Source of the DNA: a virus
DNA: 27,784 nucleotides
Reading direction: 5' to 3' (one strand)
Virus record (IMG/VR): IMGVR_UViG_3300033149_002282
Coordinates: 1-27,784 of that record
A program made the position numbers and the translations under genes. Of the stretch, positions 21,813 through 27,199 are shown in pieces (the first letter of the stretch is position 1; the number at the start of each line of letters is the position of its first letter). Below the pieces are notes generated by a model. It searched no databases, had not been told where the DNA came from, and saw only the letters and a list, made by a program, of their open reading frames with translations.

Positions 21813-22030
21813 AAATGAAGACGAAACAGAATAGCGACTATGCTATCGAACACGGGACGAAAACCGGATTGATCGGGCTGCTGGCTGGGATCGCTGGCGC
21901 AGTGTTAGGCGGTCTATTCGCCGACAAAAACCCCGATTCGCCAATCACGGGGCCCCAAGCGCAGGCGGCTGTAACAGCAGTCGTTGCGGCGATATTAGGC
22001 GGGTTCGTCAACTGGTGGAAGCATCGATAA
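21809..22030 (+). CDS. Holin-like protein with two membrane segments
   Basis: 73 residues with a basic N-terminus (MKMKTKQNSDYAIEHGTK), a first hydrophobic segment (about residues 19-37, Gly/Ala-rich, GLIGLLAGIAGAVLGGLFA), a polar turn 'DKNPDSPITGP', a second hydrophobic segment (about 50-67, AAVTAVVAAILGGFVNWW) and a short basic tail 'KHR'. This topology suits a class II holin, which would release the upstream peptidase through the inner membrane. The start overlaps the previous stop in ATGA. Small non-holin membrane proteins can look alike, so the call depends on the peptidase nearby. Confidence 0.65.
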   Translation: MKMKTKQNSDYAIEHGTKTGLIGLLAGIAGAVLGGLFADKNPDSPITGPQAQAAVTAVVAAILGGFVNWWKHR

Positions 22031-22037
22031 GCGAAAG

Positions 22038-22766
22038 CTAAGGTTGTAACCGGTGCGCAGCACATACCATAGCCGTCAACCGTCGGTTCTGCCGGGCTCT
22101 CGCCGTATTCGCTGCCGCAATCCATGCCGCAATGTCAGCCGTTATCCTAGCTATTCCGGCAGGAGTAGCCCAAGCCACAACTTCTTCTGATTCTCTAGCC
22201 GCAGCCACAGACTTAATATCCGCCACAGCCCGAGCTCCCGCCGCACCCCTAGCCGCAAAACGCGCTGTACTATAAGCCGCATCCGCAGCTGCCGTTCGAG
22301 CCGCAGCCCGAGCAGTATCATAATCCTCAGCCGCGAATTGAGCCTCAGCCAATTCTTCGTCCGTAGCTTTACCCTGCACCCATAACCGCTTAATACGGAT
22401 GGCGTCCCAGTACCGTTCATCGGTTATCCCCACATCTCGTAACGCTTCTTCGGCCTCCCGACACGCAAACTCGTGCAAGACCATTGTCGCGTCGATCCAC
22501 CACAGAGTCTTCCGCCACGTACCGACAAGCTTGTTCTCGACTGCGACAATCTCGTACGGCTTATCCGCCCCGATCTCAACCCGTTCGATTATCGGGCCCA
22601 GCGCATTTGAAAGTGCGTCAATCAACCGGCGCGATCCGTGCAAACCATTCCAACATAAAGCCGGTTCACCCTCGACACGTAACGTTTGCCCTTTCTTTAC
22701 CAATCGTCCGTCACCGTATCCGAGTCGTCGATCTGCCGACAAGAAATGCCATGCTAATACAGTCAT
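22038..22766 (-). CDS. 'AWHFL' protein with Ala-rich tail, copy 1 (DUF7666-like)
   Basis: 242 residues. The first 130 residues (TVLAWHFLSADRRLGYGDGRLV, 'GLHGSRRLIDAL', 'LWWIDATMVLHEFACREAEEAL', split by turns) match a widespread uncharacterised phage family of pattern AWHFL...D.R LgyGDGR.v..G.tl.v..g.p.lC..GlH.s.r..dAL; I believe this is DUF7666 but could not check. Residues about 140-240 are Ala-rich with repeated 'AAARTAAADAAY / ARFAARGAAG' units. It ends 'ARQNRRLTAMVCAAHR', as its paralogue at 23686-24306 does. It is the last gene of the left-going block, with its stop 7 bp from the converging holin-like gene. Function unknown. Confidence 0.75.
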   Translation of the reverse strand: MTVLAWHFLSADRRLGYGDGRLVKKGQTLRVEGEPALCWNGLHGSRRLIDALSNALGPIIERVEIGADKPYEIVAVENKLVGTWRKTLWWIDATMVLHEFACREAEEALRDVGITDERYWDAIRIKRLWVQGKATDEELAEAQFAAEDYDTARAAARTAAADAAYSTARFAARGAAGARAVADIKSVAAARESEEVVAWATPAGIARITADIAAWIAAANTARARQNRRLTAMVCAAHRLQP

Positions 22767-22769
22767 TGT

Positions 22770-22913
22770 TTATCCCTTTCTTCTTTCAATCTCTTTATCA
22801 ATCATCGCTCTGATTACTTTTGCGATACTACACCGGTGTGCGAACGCTATTGCCCGAAGCTTCTCCCATGTCTCGTCACTAAGCCACACTGTTCGCTGTC
22901 TACCACTATTCAT
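22770..22913 (-). CDS. Ribbon-helix-helix protein (47 aa)
   Basis: A short frame reading MNSGRQRTVWLSDETWEKLR...IRAMIDKEIERRKG. The pattern is that of MetJ/Arc-type ribbon-helix-helix regulators: a basic strand (RQRTVWLS), helix A (DETWEKLRAIAFAHR) and helix B after a turn (SIAKVIRAMIDKEIERR). Such proteins dimerise, and the paired strand sits in the DNA major groove. The SD GGAGA lies seven bases upstream of ATG 22913. It overlaps the gene before it by 4 bases (22910-22913). It could bind the palindrome in the promoter 450 bp upstream, which would be autoregulation. Confidence 0.75.
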   Translation of the reverse strand: MNSGRQRTVWLSDETWEKLRAIAFAHRCSIAKVIRAMIDKEIERRKG

Positions 22914-23293
22914 TTCGTATCTCCTGTTTTTGTTTCGGCCAGCCACAAGGGAGCGATCAAGACGTCCGCAGGCCCCATCGCGCCGCGCGTCACTTCAACT
23001 TGCGATTTCGGCCACCACTCTGCTCGGCCCACTAGCATCGGCATGTCATGACACTCGTCGACGAAGAACTGAACGGCCTTATCTGATGCCTTCCGTATGC
23101 GCCCTGTCATAGTCACCATCGCAGCTACTGGCTGGCGTTCTTCGCGGAGCTCTTCGCGAAGCCGACGAAGTCGTCGTCGGTAACTGCGCATCGCGCGTGT
23201 GTCGCCGGTAGCTTTCGCTTTTGCTAAGTGCTCTTCCGTTCGCTCGATCTTCTCAGCCACCGTCATCTCGCAGAATATCTTCGTTGTCGTCAT
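22910..23293 (-). CDS. Small basic hypothetical protein
   Basis: 127 residues from ATG 23293 (MTTTKIFCEM), chosen over the upstream ATG pair at 23335 because AGGAGG lies seven bases before it and because the predicted transcript would start only about ten bases before 23335. The first half is a basic coiled helix (EKIERTEEHLAKAKATGDTRAMRSYRRRLRRLREELREE, split by turns). The second half is alpha-beta with 'KAVQFFVDECHDMPMLVGRAEWW'. It is the first gene downstream of the strong promoter and overlaps the ribbon-helix-helix gene. The basic helix suggests nucleic acid binding, but no family is recognised. Confidence 0.7.
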   Translation of the reverse strand: MTTTKIFCEMTVAEKIERTEEHLAKAKATGDTRAMRSYRRRLRRLREELREERQPVAAMVTMTGRIRKASDKAVQFFVDECHDMPMLVGRAEWWPKSQVEVTRGAMGPADVLIAPLWLAETKTGDTK

Positions 23294-23351
23294 CTTTCGA
23301 CCTCCTGTTGTTGTTGCTTCGTTTTGGTTCATCATCTCAACCTCTAGTATT

Positions 23352-23381
23352 ATTATACTATAACCCTATAGGGTTTGTCAA
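23352..23381 (-). promoter_or_regulatory. Strong sigma70-type promoter, leftward
   Basis: On the minus strand, TTGACA (23376-23381) and TATAAT (23352-23357) are separated by 18 bases. Both hexamers are perfect consensus. Transcription should start near 23345 and read the small basic protein, the ribbon-helix-helix protein and the first 'AWHFL' gene. It is the only promoter in the window with two perfect boxes. Confidence 0.8.
23362..23375. promoter_or_regulatory. 14-bp palindromic operator candidate in the promoter spacer
   Basis: AACCCTATAGGGTT is a perfect palindrome that exactly fills the space between -35 and -10 (apart from four bases next to -10). Protein bound here would block RNA polymerase. 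A related half site, AACCCTATA, recurs at 23412-23420, and ATAGGTT follows at 23427-23433, giving a degraded second site 50 bp upstream. The 47-residue ribbon-helix-helix protein of the same unit is a candidate binder. Confidence 0.7.
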
Positions 23382-23415
23382 GGGGTTTTTTGAGTTTTTT
23401 TTGACGCCGCTAACC

Positions 23416-23682
23416 CTATATGTGACAATAGGTTATGTCGCGTCTCCTCGTGATTGGCTCCCACGCACCAGACAGATAAGAGCATGGATTATCTTTTATT
23501 GCACATTCTATATCAGCCAGCAGCATCTCTTGATGTACGGGGCTCATGCTCTCCCATTGCAACATTGTTTCCATAATTATATCGTGTTCCATATCCTCAT
23601 ACGTTTCTTGTGACAATACGTATCGGCACGCTGCAATCAATACATGCGCTAGTCGTGTATTATGCCCATCATGTTCGCTCAT
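23416..23682 (-). CDS. Small hypothetical protein
   Basis: 88 residues (MSEHDGHNTRLAHVLIAACRYVL ... split by turns), largely helical with a long Met/Glu-rich helix (EHDIIMETMLQWESMSPVHQEMLLADIECAI) and a polar end. The gene starts three bases after the stop of the second 'AWHFL' gene, so it is coupled. The SD is poor. It is the last gene before the strong promoter. Its 3' end runs over the second half-operator. No family is recognised. Confidence 0.65.
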   Translation of the reverse strand: MSEHDGHNTRLAHVLIAACRYVLSQETYEDMEHDIIMETMLQWESMSPVHQEMLLADIECAIKDNPCSYLSGAWEPITRRRDITYCHI

Positions 23683-23685
23683 ATT

Positions 23686-24306
23686 TCAATTCTTTCGATG
23701 TGCGGCGCACACCATCGCTGTCAACCGCCGATTCTGCCGGGCTCTCGCCGTATTCCGCGCTGTATCGCACGGTGCAACCTGAACCGCAACTACAACCGCA
23801 CTCCAAGCTGCGTCGGGAATCGCAGCTATGACCGCTGCCTGAGCAATAGGTTCTGACACGTCATTGTTAGCCGCTTCCCGCGCTTCATCCAACTCGTTGT
23901 CCGTTGCTTTGCCTTCGATCCACAGTCTCTTTACCCGTATCGCGCTCCAACATCGCTCGTCCGTCACCCCAGCATCTCGCAACGCATCCTCAGCCTCTCG
24001 ACATGCAAACTCATGCAGGATCGTTGTTGCGTCCATCCACCACAATGTCTTCCGCCAATTGCCGACAAGTTTCCCTTTATTCTCGATGATCTTATATGGT
24101 TCATCCGCCCCGATCTCGACCCGTTCGATTATCGGGCCTGGCGCATTGTTTAACGCGTTAATCAACCGACGTGATCCATGCATACCATGTAAACACAAAA
24201 CGGGTTCACCCTTGACGCGCAACGTCCGTCCTTTTCGTACCAGTCGGCCATCGTCATGCCCTAATCGCCGATCTCGCGGTAAAAAATGCCATGCTAAGAC
24301 AGTCAT
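23686..24306 (-). CDS. 'AWHFL' protein, copy 2 (DUF7666-like)
   Basis: 206 residues, with a good SD (GGAGG, spacing seven). It is a clear paralogue of 22038-22766: both begin MTVLAWHFL, share 'GEPVLC/GEPALC', 'GPIIERVEIGAD', 'WRKTLWW', 'LHEFACREAE' and 'KRLW', and end 'NTARARQNRRLTAMVCAAHR'. It lacks most of the Ala-rich tail expansion of copy 1. The conserved ends with a variable middle show that the Ala-rich segment is an insertion or expansion between a fixed domain and a fixed C-terminus. Function unknown. Confidence 0.75.
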   Translation of the reverse strand: MTVLAWHFLPRDRRLGHDDGRLVRKGRTLRVKGEPVLCLHGMHGSRRLINALNNAPGPIIERVEIGADEPYKIIENKGKLVGNWRKTLWWMDATTILHEFACREAEDALRDAGVTDERCWSAIRVKRLWIEGKATDNELDEAREAANNDVSEPIAQAAVIAAIPDAAWSAVVVAVQVAPCDTARNTARARQNRRLTAMVCAAHRKN

Positions 24307-24307
24307 T

Positions 24308-24562
24308 CTACGTCCTCCGTTCTACTTTCCATCTCTCTTCTTCTACGGCATCGAGCCATGCTACTGTAGTTTTATCTCGCGCAGCATCAGCTACGGCATT
24401 GAGCCATGCTACTGTAGTTTTATCTCGCACAGCATCAGCTTCAAGCCACGCAGCCTCAGCATTCTCCAGCGCAGCCACAGCTTCGTTTAGCGCAGTCTCA
24501 GCTTCATCCCACGCAGCTTCAGCTTTGTCCACCTCAGCTTTCAACCTCTCGATCTCAGTCAT
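24308..24562 (-). CDS. Ala-rich coiled-coil protein A, with tandem repeat
   Basis: 84 residues. It begins 'MTEIERLKAEVDKAEAAWDEAETAL' and shows pentad/heptad repeats of the type AEAAWDEAE. Residues about 45-76 are two copies of a 16-residue unit (RDKTTVAWLNAVADAA and RDKTTVAWLDAVEEE), coded by a 48-bp tandem repeat. It is related to 25405-25605 (same MTEIERLKAE start). The role is unknown; long single helices or coiled coils of this kind could act as spacers or oligomer stalks. SD is GAGG at short spacing. Confidence 0.7.
   Translation of the reverse strand: MTEIERLKAEVDKAEAAWDEAETALNEAVAALENAEAAWLEADAVRDKTTVAWLNAVADAARDKTTVAWLDAVEEERWKVERRT
24343..24438 (-). repeat. 48-bp tandem repeat, two copies, in coil protein A
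   Basis: 24343-24390 and 24391-24438 differ at two positions. The length is 16 codons, so the frame is kept. It codes the repeated RDKTTVAWL unit. Confidence 0.95.
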
Positions 24563-24640
24563 TGCCTCGTCATCCGTGTTACTTTCCTCTCTTTTGCTAC
24601 GGTCTCAAGCCACGCAGCTTGAGCTTCATCCCAAGTCACA
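24563..24640 (-). pseudogene. Remnant of an AWDEAEAAW coil gene
   Basis: Read on the minus strand in one frame, the segment gives WDEAQAAWLETVAKERK followed by a short tail and stop, clearly related to the end of 25405-25605 (AAWDEAEAAWLEAVAKERR). There is no start of its own. In this frame the upstream DNA reads as an Ala-rich, interrupted coil with TAG codons (for example 'AWARAVEDIMAVATARDAA'). That same DNA is read in another frame as the Gly/Cys-rich tail of the neighbouring gene (24626-25108). So a coil-type gene appears to have decayed or recombined here. Confidence 0.55.
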
Positions 24641-25108
24641 TCCCGAGTCGCAGTCTGAGTCGCAGTCTAAGTCGCAGCGTGAGCAGCGTCCCGAGCCGTC
24701 GCCACAGCCATAATATCCTCCACAGCCCGAGCCCAAGCCGCCGCCTGAGCCTGAACCTAAGCCATATCCCCAGCCGTCGCCGCAACCGTAGCTGAAACCA
24801 TACCCGTTGACATATCCAGGGCTGGAACCGTGACCATATCCGCAGCCATAACCGTCATCACAACTGTTGATGGAACCATGGCCGGAGCCGGAACATGCCA
24901 TAGCGTAAAGCGGTATACCACACTCGTTCATTATCGTTTCTGCAATCTCCGGCAACTCATCTTCGATCCATACAGCATCTTCATATGTTAGCTTGTCGAA
25001 CAAATTGTCACCGACATGATACACTTTTAACCTGGATTTACAGGCACATGCTGTTCGCGCAGCATCAAAATTCTCTTGTGTTATGGTATATCGCATCATG
25101 AGTTTCAT
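24626..25108 (-). CDS. Conserved-type phage protein with Gly/Cys-rich tail
   Basis: 160 residues from ATG 25108, which overlaps the stop of the preceding gene (ATGA). Residues 1-72 form an alpha-beta domain (MRYTITQENFDAARTACAC, 'YEDAVWIEDELPEIAETI', 'IPLYAMACSG'), resembling small phage proteins that end in Gly/Asp/Tyr repeats. From about residue 75 to the end it is almost all Gly, Cys, Ser, Tyr and Asp (GYGCGYGHG, GCGDGWGYGLG, CDLDCDSDCDSGC). At least ten Cys lie in this tail, so it could bind metal or cross-link. The tail overlaps, in a different frame, DNA related to an Ala-rich coil gene. Function unknown. Confidence 0.65.
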   Translation of the reverse strand: MKLMMRYTITQENFDAARTACACKSRLKVYHVGDNLFDKLTYEDAVWIEDELPEIAETIMNECGIPLYAMACSGSGHGSINSCDDGYGCGYGHGSSPGYVNGYGFSYGCGDGWGYGLGSGSGGGLGSGCGGYYGCGDGSGRCSRCDLDCDSDCDSGCDLG

Positions 25109-25401
25109 TCCCAAAGATTTGGAATTGCAAACCGCGCAACAGCTTCTGGAGTACAGTCAATAATCGCTGTTACACCATCGAGTCGGATTTGCGGTACCGT
25201 AGGGCCAACTCGCGATCCATCTGCCGGGCCTGTTGCCGCCAACCCAAGTACCCCATGTGTAGCAGCAGACCAATAAACGATCATTCGGGCGTCTGTCAAT
25301 TCTACTGGGCTGCCGACATCACCAGATTTAAACGTTCCGTAAAATACTCCTCGTCGTCTAGAATCTGTCGTTACAATCACATGTCTCTTTTTGTTATTCA
25401 T
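25105..25401 (-). CDS. Small conserved phage protein (DUF6948-like)
   Basis: 98 residues, SD GGAGAT. The string 'HVIVTTDSRRRGVFYGTF', then 'DARMIVYWSAATHGVLGLA', 'GPADGSRVGPTVP' and 'CTPEAVARF' match a small phage protein family of pattern RGVFyG....DaRm.vYWsa.t.GvlgLA..Gp..gsRvgp..p, which I believe is called DUF6948 but could not check. The family has no known function to my knowledge; it usually travels with early genes. It is translationally coupled to the Gly/Cys-rich protein. Confidence 0.7.
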   Translation of the reverse strand: MNNKKRHVIVTTDSRRRGVFYGTFKSGDVGSPVELTDARMIVYWSAATHGVLGLAATGPADGSRVGPTVPQIRLDGVTAIIDCTPEAVARFAIPNLWE

Positions 25402-25404
25402 TAT

Positions 25405-25605
25405 CTATCTCCTTTCTTTTGCTACTGCCTCAAGCCATGCAGCTTCAGCTTCATCCCACGCAGCTTCAGCTTCACACCGCATACCCTCAGCCTTGCGGCA
25501 CGCAGTCTCAGCTTCATCCCAAGCCTTGCGGCACGCAGTCTCAGCTTTATCCCACGCAGCTTCAGCTTTGTCCATCTCAGCTTTCAACCGCTCGATCTCA
25601 GTCAT
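25405..25605 (-). CDS. Ala-rich coiled-coil protein B, with tandem repeat
   Basis: 66 residues beginning 'MTEIERLKAEMDKAEAAWDKAE', nearly identical to coil protein A over the first 20 residues. It is made of repeated AEAAWDEAE and ETACRKA units, with 33-bp direct repeats in the DNA (25490-25522 and 25523-25555). The ATG at 25605 overlaps the stop of coil protein C (ATGA). The protein is a highly charged amphipathic helix with a periodic Trp. Function unknown. Confidence 0.7.
   Translation of the reverse strand: MTEIERLKAEMDKAEAAWDKAETACRKAWDEAETACRKAEGMRCEAEAAWDEAEAAWLEAVAKERR
25490..25555 (-). repeat. 33-bp tandem repeat, two copies, in coil protein B
   Basis: 25490-25522 and 25523-25555 differ at two positions. 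The repeat is 11 codons, so the frame is kept, and it codes the unit AWDEAETACRK. Confidence 0.9.
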
Positions 25606-25796
25606 TTCATCATCTCCCGTACAGCCTCATCGTATGCCCTCTCTGCTGCTCGGACTTTGTCCCATGCCGCAGCAGCTTCAGCACGTGCCGCAGCAACTTC
25701 ATCTTCCGCAGCTTCCGCCTCAACAATCGCTGCATTGGTCTCGGCACGTAGCGCCTTCAATTCAGCCCGCATCTCAGCATTCATCGCATTCATCAT
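25602..25796 (-). CDS. Ala-rich coiled-coil protein C
   Basis: 64 residues from ATG 25796, chosen because AGGGGG (25802-25807) lies five bases upstream; a longer frame to 25823 would overlap the previous gene and has no ATG. The protein reads 'MMNAMNAEMRAELKALRAE' and then Ala/Glu repeats 'EAEAAEDEVAAARAEAAAAWDK'. It is less repetitive than A and B, but it shares AAAAWDK with them. The stop overlaps the ATG of coil protein B. Probably a related single-helix protein. Confidence 0.65.
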   Translation of the reverse strand: MMNAMNAEMRAELKALRAETNAAIVEAEAAEDEVAAARAEAAAAWDKVRAAERAYDEAVREMMK

Positions 25797-25813
25797 CCAT
25801 GCCCCCTGTTTGG

Positions 25814-26353
25814 CTATGCCCACCCCAGCACTGCGTTGATCACCATCTGCACGTCAACCGCGTTGACAAACCCGTCGCCATCGACGTCAGCCCACAGTTT
25901 GCTAATCTCGATGATCTCCGGTGCAGGAGGCGGTGCCGGAACACACGCCACATGCACCGACACCGGACGATCCTCACTTTCGGTTCCAAGCTTATCAATA
26001 CAATACGCTCGATATTCGTAAGCTCCAGCCTCCGCCACATATATGTCGACAATAACCTCCCACGGCAACTCTTGATCTTCTGCGATCGGAAAGCGTAACA
26101 CTTCCGCCCAGAATTCAGTCCCGGCATCCGTAAATGGTCGGCGCTCGATGACCGCCCAGACGGGCCGATCTTTCGGGAACTCCGGCGCCGGTATACGCAG
26201 GGTTAGATGATGTTCCATCGCAACCCACTTTTGCCGATCCGCCGGTGGCTCTTCACCAGCGGCCCACAAAAGCCGCACTGCACACGTCACCAAGCCCACT
26301 ATACACGCGACAATCACGATCTCCATCCACCATCTGTTCATAAACAATTTCAT
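25814..26353 (-). CDS. Membrane-anchored protein with a dockerin-like calcium repeat
   Basis: 179 residues with the SD AGAGGAG. Residues about 11-31 (EIVIVACIVGLVTCAVRLLWA) form one membrane helix or signal anchor. The middle (35-140) is beta-rich, similar to an Ig/FN3-like domain (LRIPAPEFPKDRPVWAVIER, 'VIVDIYVAEAGAYEYRAYCID', split by turns). A Pro-rich linker (VPAPPPAPE) follows. The end contains D156-V-D158-G-D160-G-F-V-N164-A-V-D167, the dockerin type I calcium-loop pattern, and 'MVINAVLG', its helix. A full dockerin has two repeats; here only one is seen. It could anchor a phage protein in the envelope or bind a cohesin-like partner. Stop and start overlap neighbours by a few bases. Confidence 0.7.
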   Translation of the reverse strand: MKLFMNRWWMEIVIVACIVGLVTCAVRLLWAAGEEPPADRQKWVAMEHHLTLRIPAPEFPKDRPVWAVIERRPFTDAGTEFWAEVLRFPIAEDQELPWEVIVDIYVAEAGAYEYRAYCIDKLGTESEDRPVSVHVACVPAPPPAPEIIEISKLWADVDGDGFVNAVDVQMVINAVLGWA

Positions 26354-26790
26354 ATTTTTGTCTCCTCTGGTTTGTTCTCATCTTCCAACAGTTCGACCTC
26401 CAGCCATATACCGGGGCTCGTATCTTCTTGCGGCCACAGTTTTTTCATGTGCGTTTCGCACACCTGTGCATCGGGGATAAACTGGTTGATCGCATCGAGC
26501 AGGGTTTTCTCGTGGTTGTCCAGATCGCCATGTCGTTGTGCTGTCGGATACCGGAATTTCGTTCTGCCTGGCCGCCGAATAAAGAACCAGCCGGTGACCT
26601 TTATTGGCGTCATGCCAACGGTCTTCGCATAATCTCGGAATCGACCGGCCAACAGATGATATGCGATCTCATCAACGGTCTCTTTGGTCGGTGATACAGC
26701 GTGTCCTGACCGATATACCCGGGGCCGTTTCATAGCCCGAGGCACGACCGGAATCCACAGCTCAAACCGTGTTGACGACTTCTTCTTCAT
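26350..26790 (-). CDS. RusA-family Holliday junction resolvase
   Basis: 146 residues. The catalytic pattern D89-L-D91-N-H-E-K95 followed by D107 ('PDAQV') and K116/K117 matches RusA (D-x-D-N-x-x-K ... D...). It is metal-dependent and nicks symmetrically across four-way junctions, as in recombination and genome processing. 'FFIRRPGRTKFR' and 'WLEVELLE' fit the surrounding strands. It sits in the same unit as recT, which supports a recombination role. Length is in the family range. The end overlaps the next start (26353) by 4 bases. Confidence 0.85.
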   Translation of the reverse strand: MKKKSSTRFELWIPVVPRAMKRPRVYRSGHAVSPTKETVDEIAYHLLAGRFRDYAKTVGMTPIKVTGWFFIRRPGRTKFRYPTAQRHGDLDNHEKTLLDAINQFIPDAQVCETHMKKLWPQEDTSPGIWLEVELLEDENKPEETKI

Positions 26791-27037
26791 TCTCGTTTTC
26801 CCCGAATACCTTTATGCGCTTTTTGGTATAAGCCGCGCAAAATTGCACATGCTGTTTGCGCAACGTCTCTCGGCACGTAAGACAGAGATCACCAAAGATA
26901 TAAACTGCGAGAACCTCGTTTGTCGGGTCTTCGATCTTCCCAAAGCTCTCCGTAACCCTTATTTCGACTAGTCCACCGGCTTCGTGCGGCGGAATCTCAT
27001 CCGCGCATCTATCGCAGAATATCTGTTCACGTTTCAT
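26762..27037 (-). CDS. Small zinc-ribbon protein
   Basis: 91 residues with AAAGGG upstream. Two CxxC pairs, 'FCDRC' (residues 8-11) and 'LCLTC' (about 51-55), suggest a zinc ribbon. Between them are strands 'VEIRVTESF' and 'VLAVYIFGD'. It ends in an acidic run (GENENEEEVV). It overlaps rusA by 29 bases, so the two are coupled. The upstream leader holds the pentanucleotide array. Function unknown; small zinc ribbons of this kind occur near phage recombination genes. Confidence 0.65.
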   Translation of the reverse strand: MKREQIFCDRCADEIPPHEAGGLVEIRVTESFGKIEDPTNEVLAVYIFGDLCLTCRETLRKQHVQFCAAYTKKRIKVFGENENEEEVVNTV

Positions 27038-27093
27038 CTTTTTGCCCTTTCTGTTCCGTGTTGCCGTTTCTTCGCGACCCGATTTCTATCGTG

Positions 27094-27183
27094 CCTTACC
27101 CTACCTTACCTTGCCTTACCCGACCTGACCGGGCCCCACCCGACCCCACCCTACCGTACCAGACCCTGCCCCACCACTCCTCA
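27094..27183 (-). repeat. Array of 18 pentanucleotides (CCNNN on +, NNNGG on -)
   Basis: Reading in steps of five from 27094, every one of 18 consecutive units begins with CC on the plus strand (CCTTA, CCCTA, CCTTA, CCTTG, CCTTA, CCCGA, CCTGA, CCGGG, CCCCA, CCCGA, CCCCA, CCCTA, CCGTA, CCAGA, CCCTG, CCCCA, CCACT, CCTCA); 12 of the 18 end in A. On the minus strand, which is transcribed from recT, this is a run of TNNGG-like pentamers. It lies in the 162-bp gap between recT (stop at 27200) and the zinc-ribbon gene (start 27037). The rest of that gap has no ORF of note. It is not a normal promoter, terminator or CRISPR. Confidence 0.9.
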
Positions 27184-27199
27184 CGTACTCATACCCTAA

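Noticed and set aside
22399-23112. Plus-strand frame of 237 codons across the left-going genes
   Set aside because: Shadow of the 'AWHFL' and ribbon-helix-helix genes. The protein is Ser/Arg/His-rich with no SD at its start.
23376-23400. Rightward terminator made by AACCC/GGGTT and the following T-tract
   Set aside because: The palindrome could fold as a 5-bp stem, but the T-rich tract starts ten bases later and there is no right-going gene before it. It fits an operator better.
25391-26098. Plus-strand frame of 235 codons with His/Ser/Pro-rich repeats
   Set aside because: It is the reverse of the Ala-rich coil genes; the repeats come from the coil repeats on the other strand.
27094-27183. 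CRISPR array or telomere-like repeat
   Set aside because: Units are only five bases and lack spacers. Resemblance to TTAGGG is partial and the filler bases vary.
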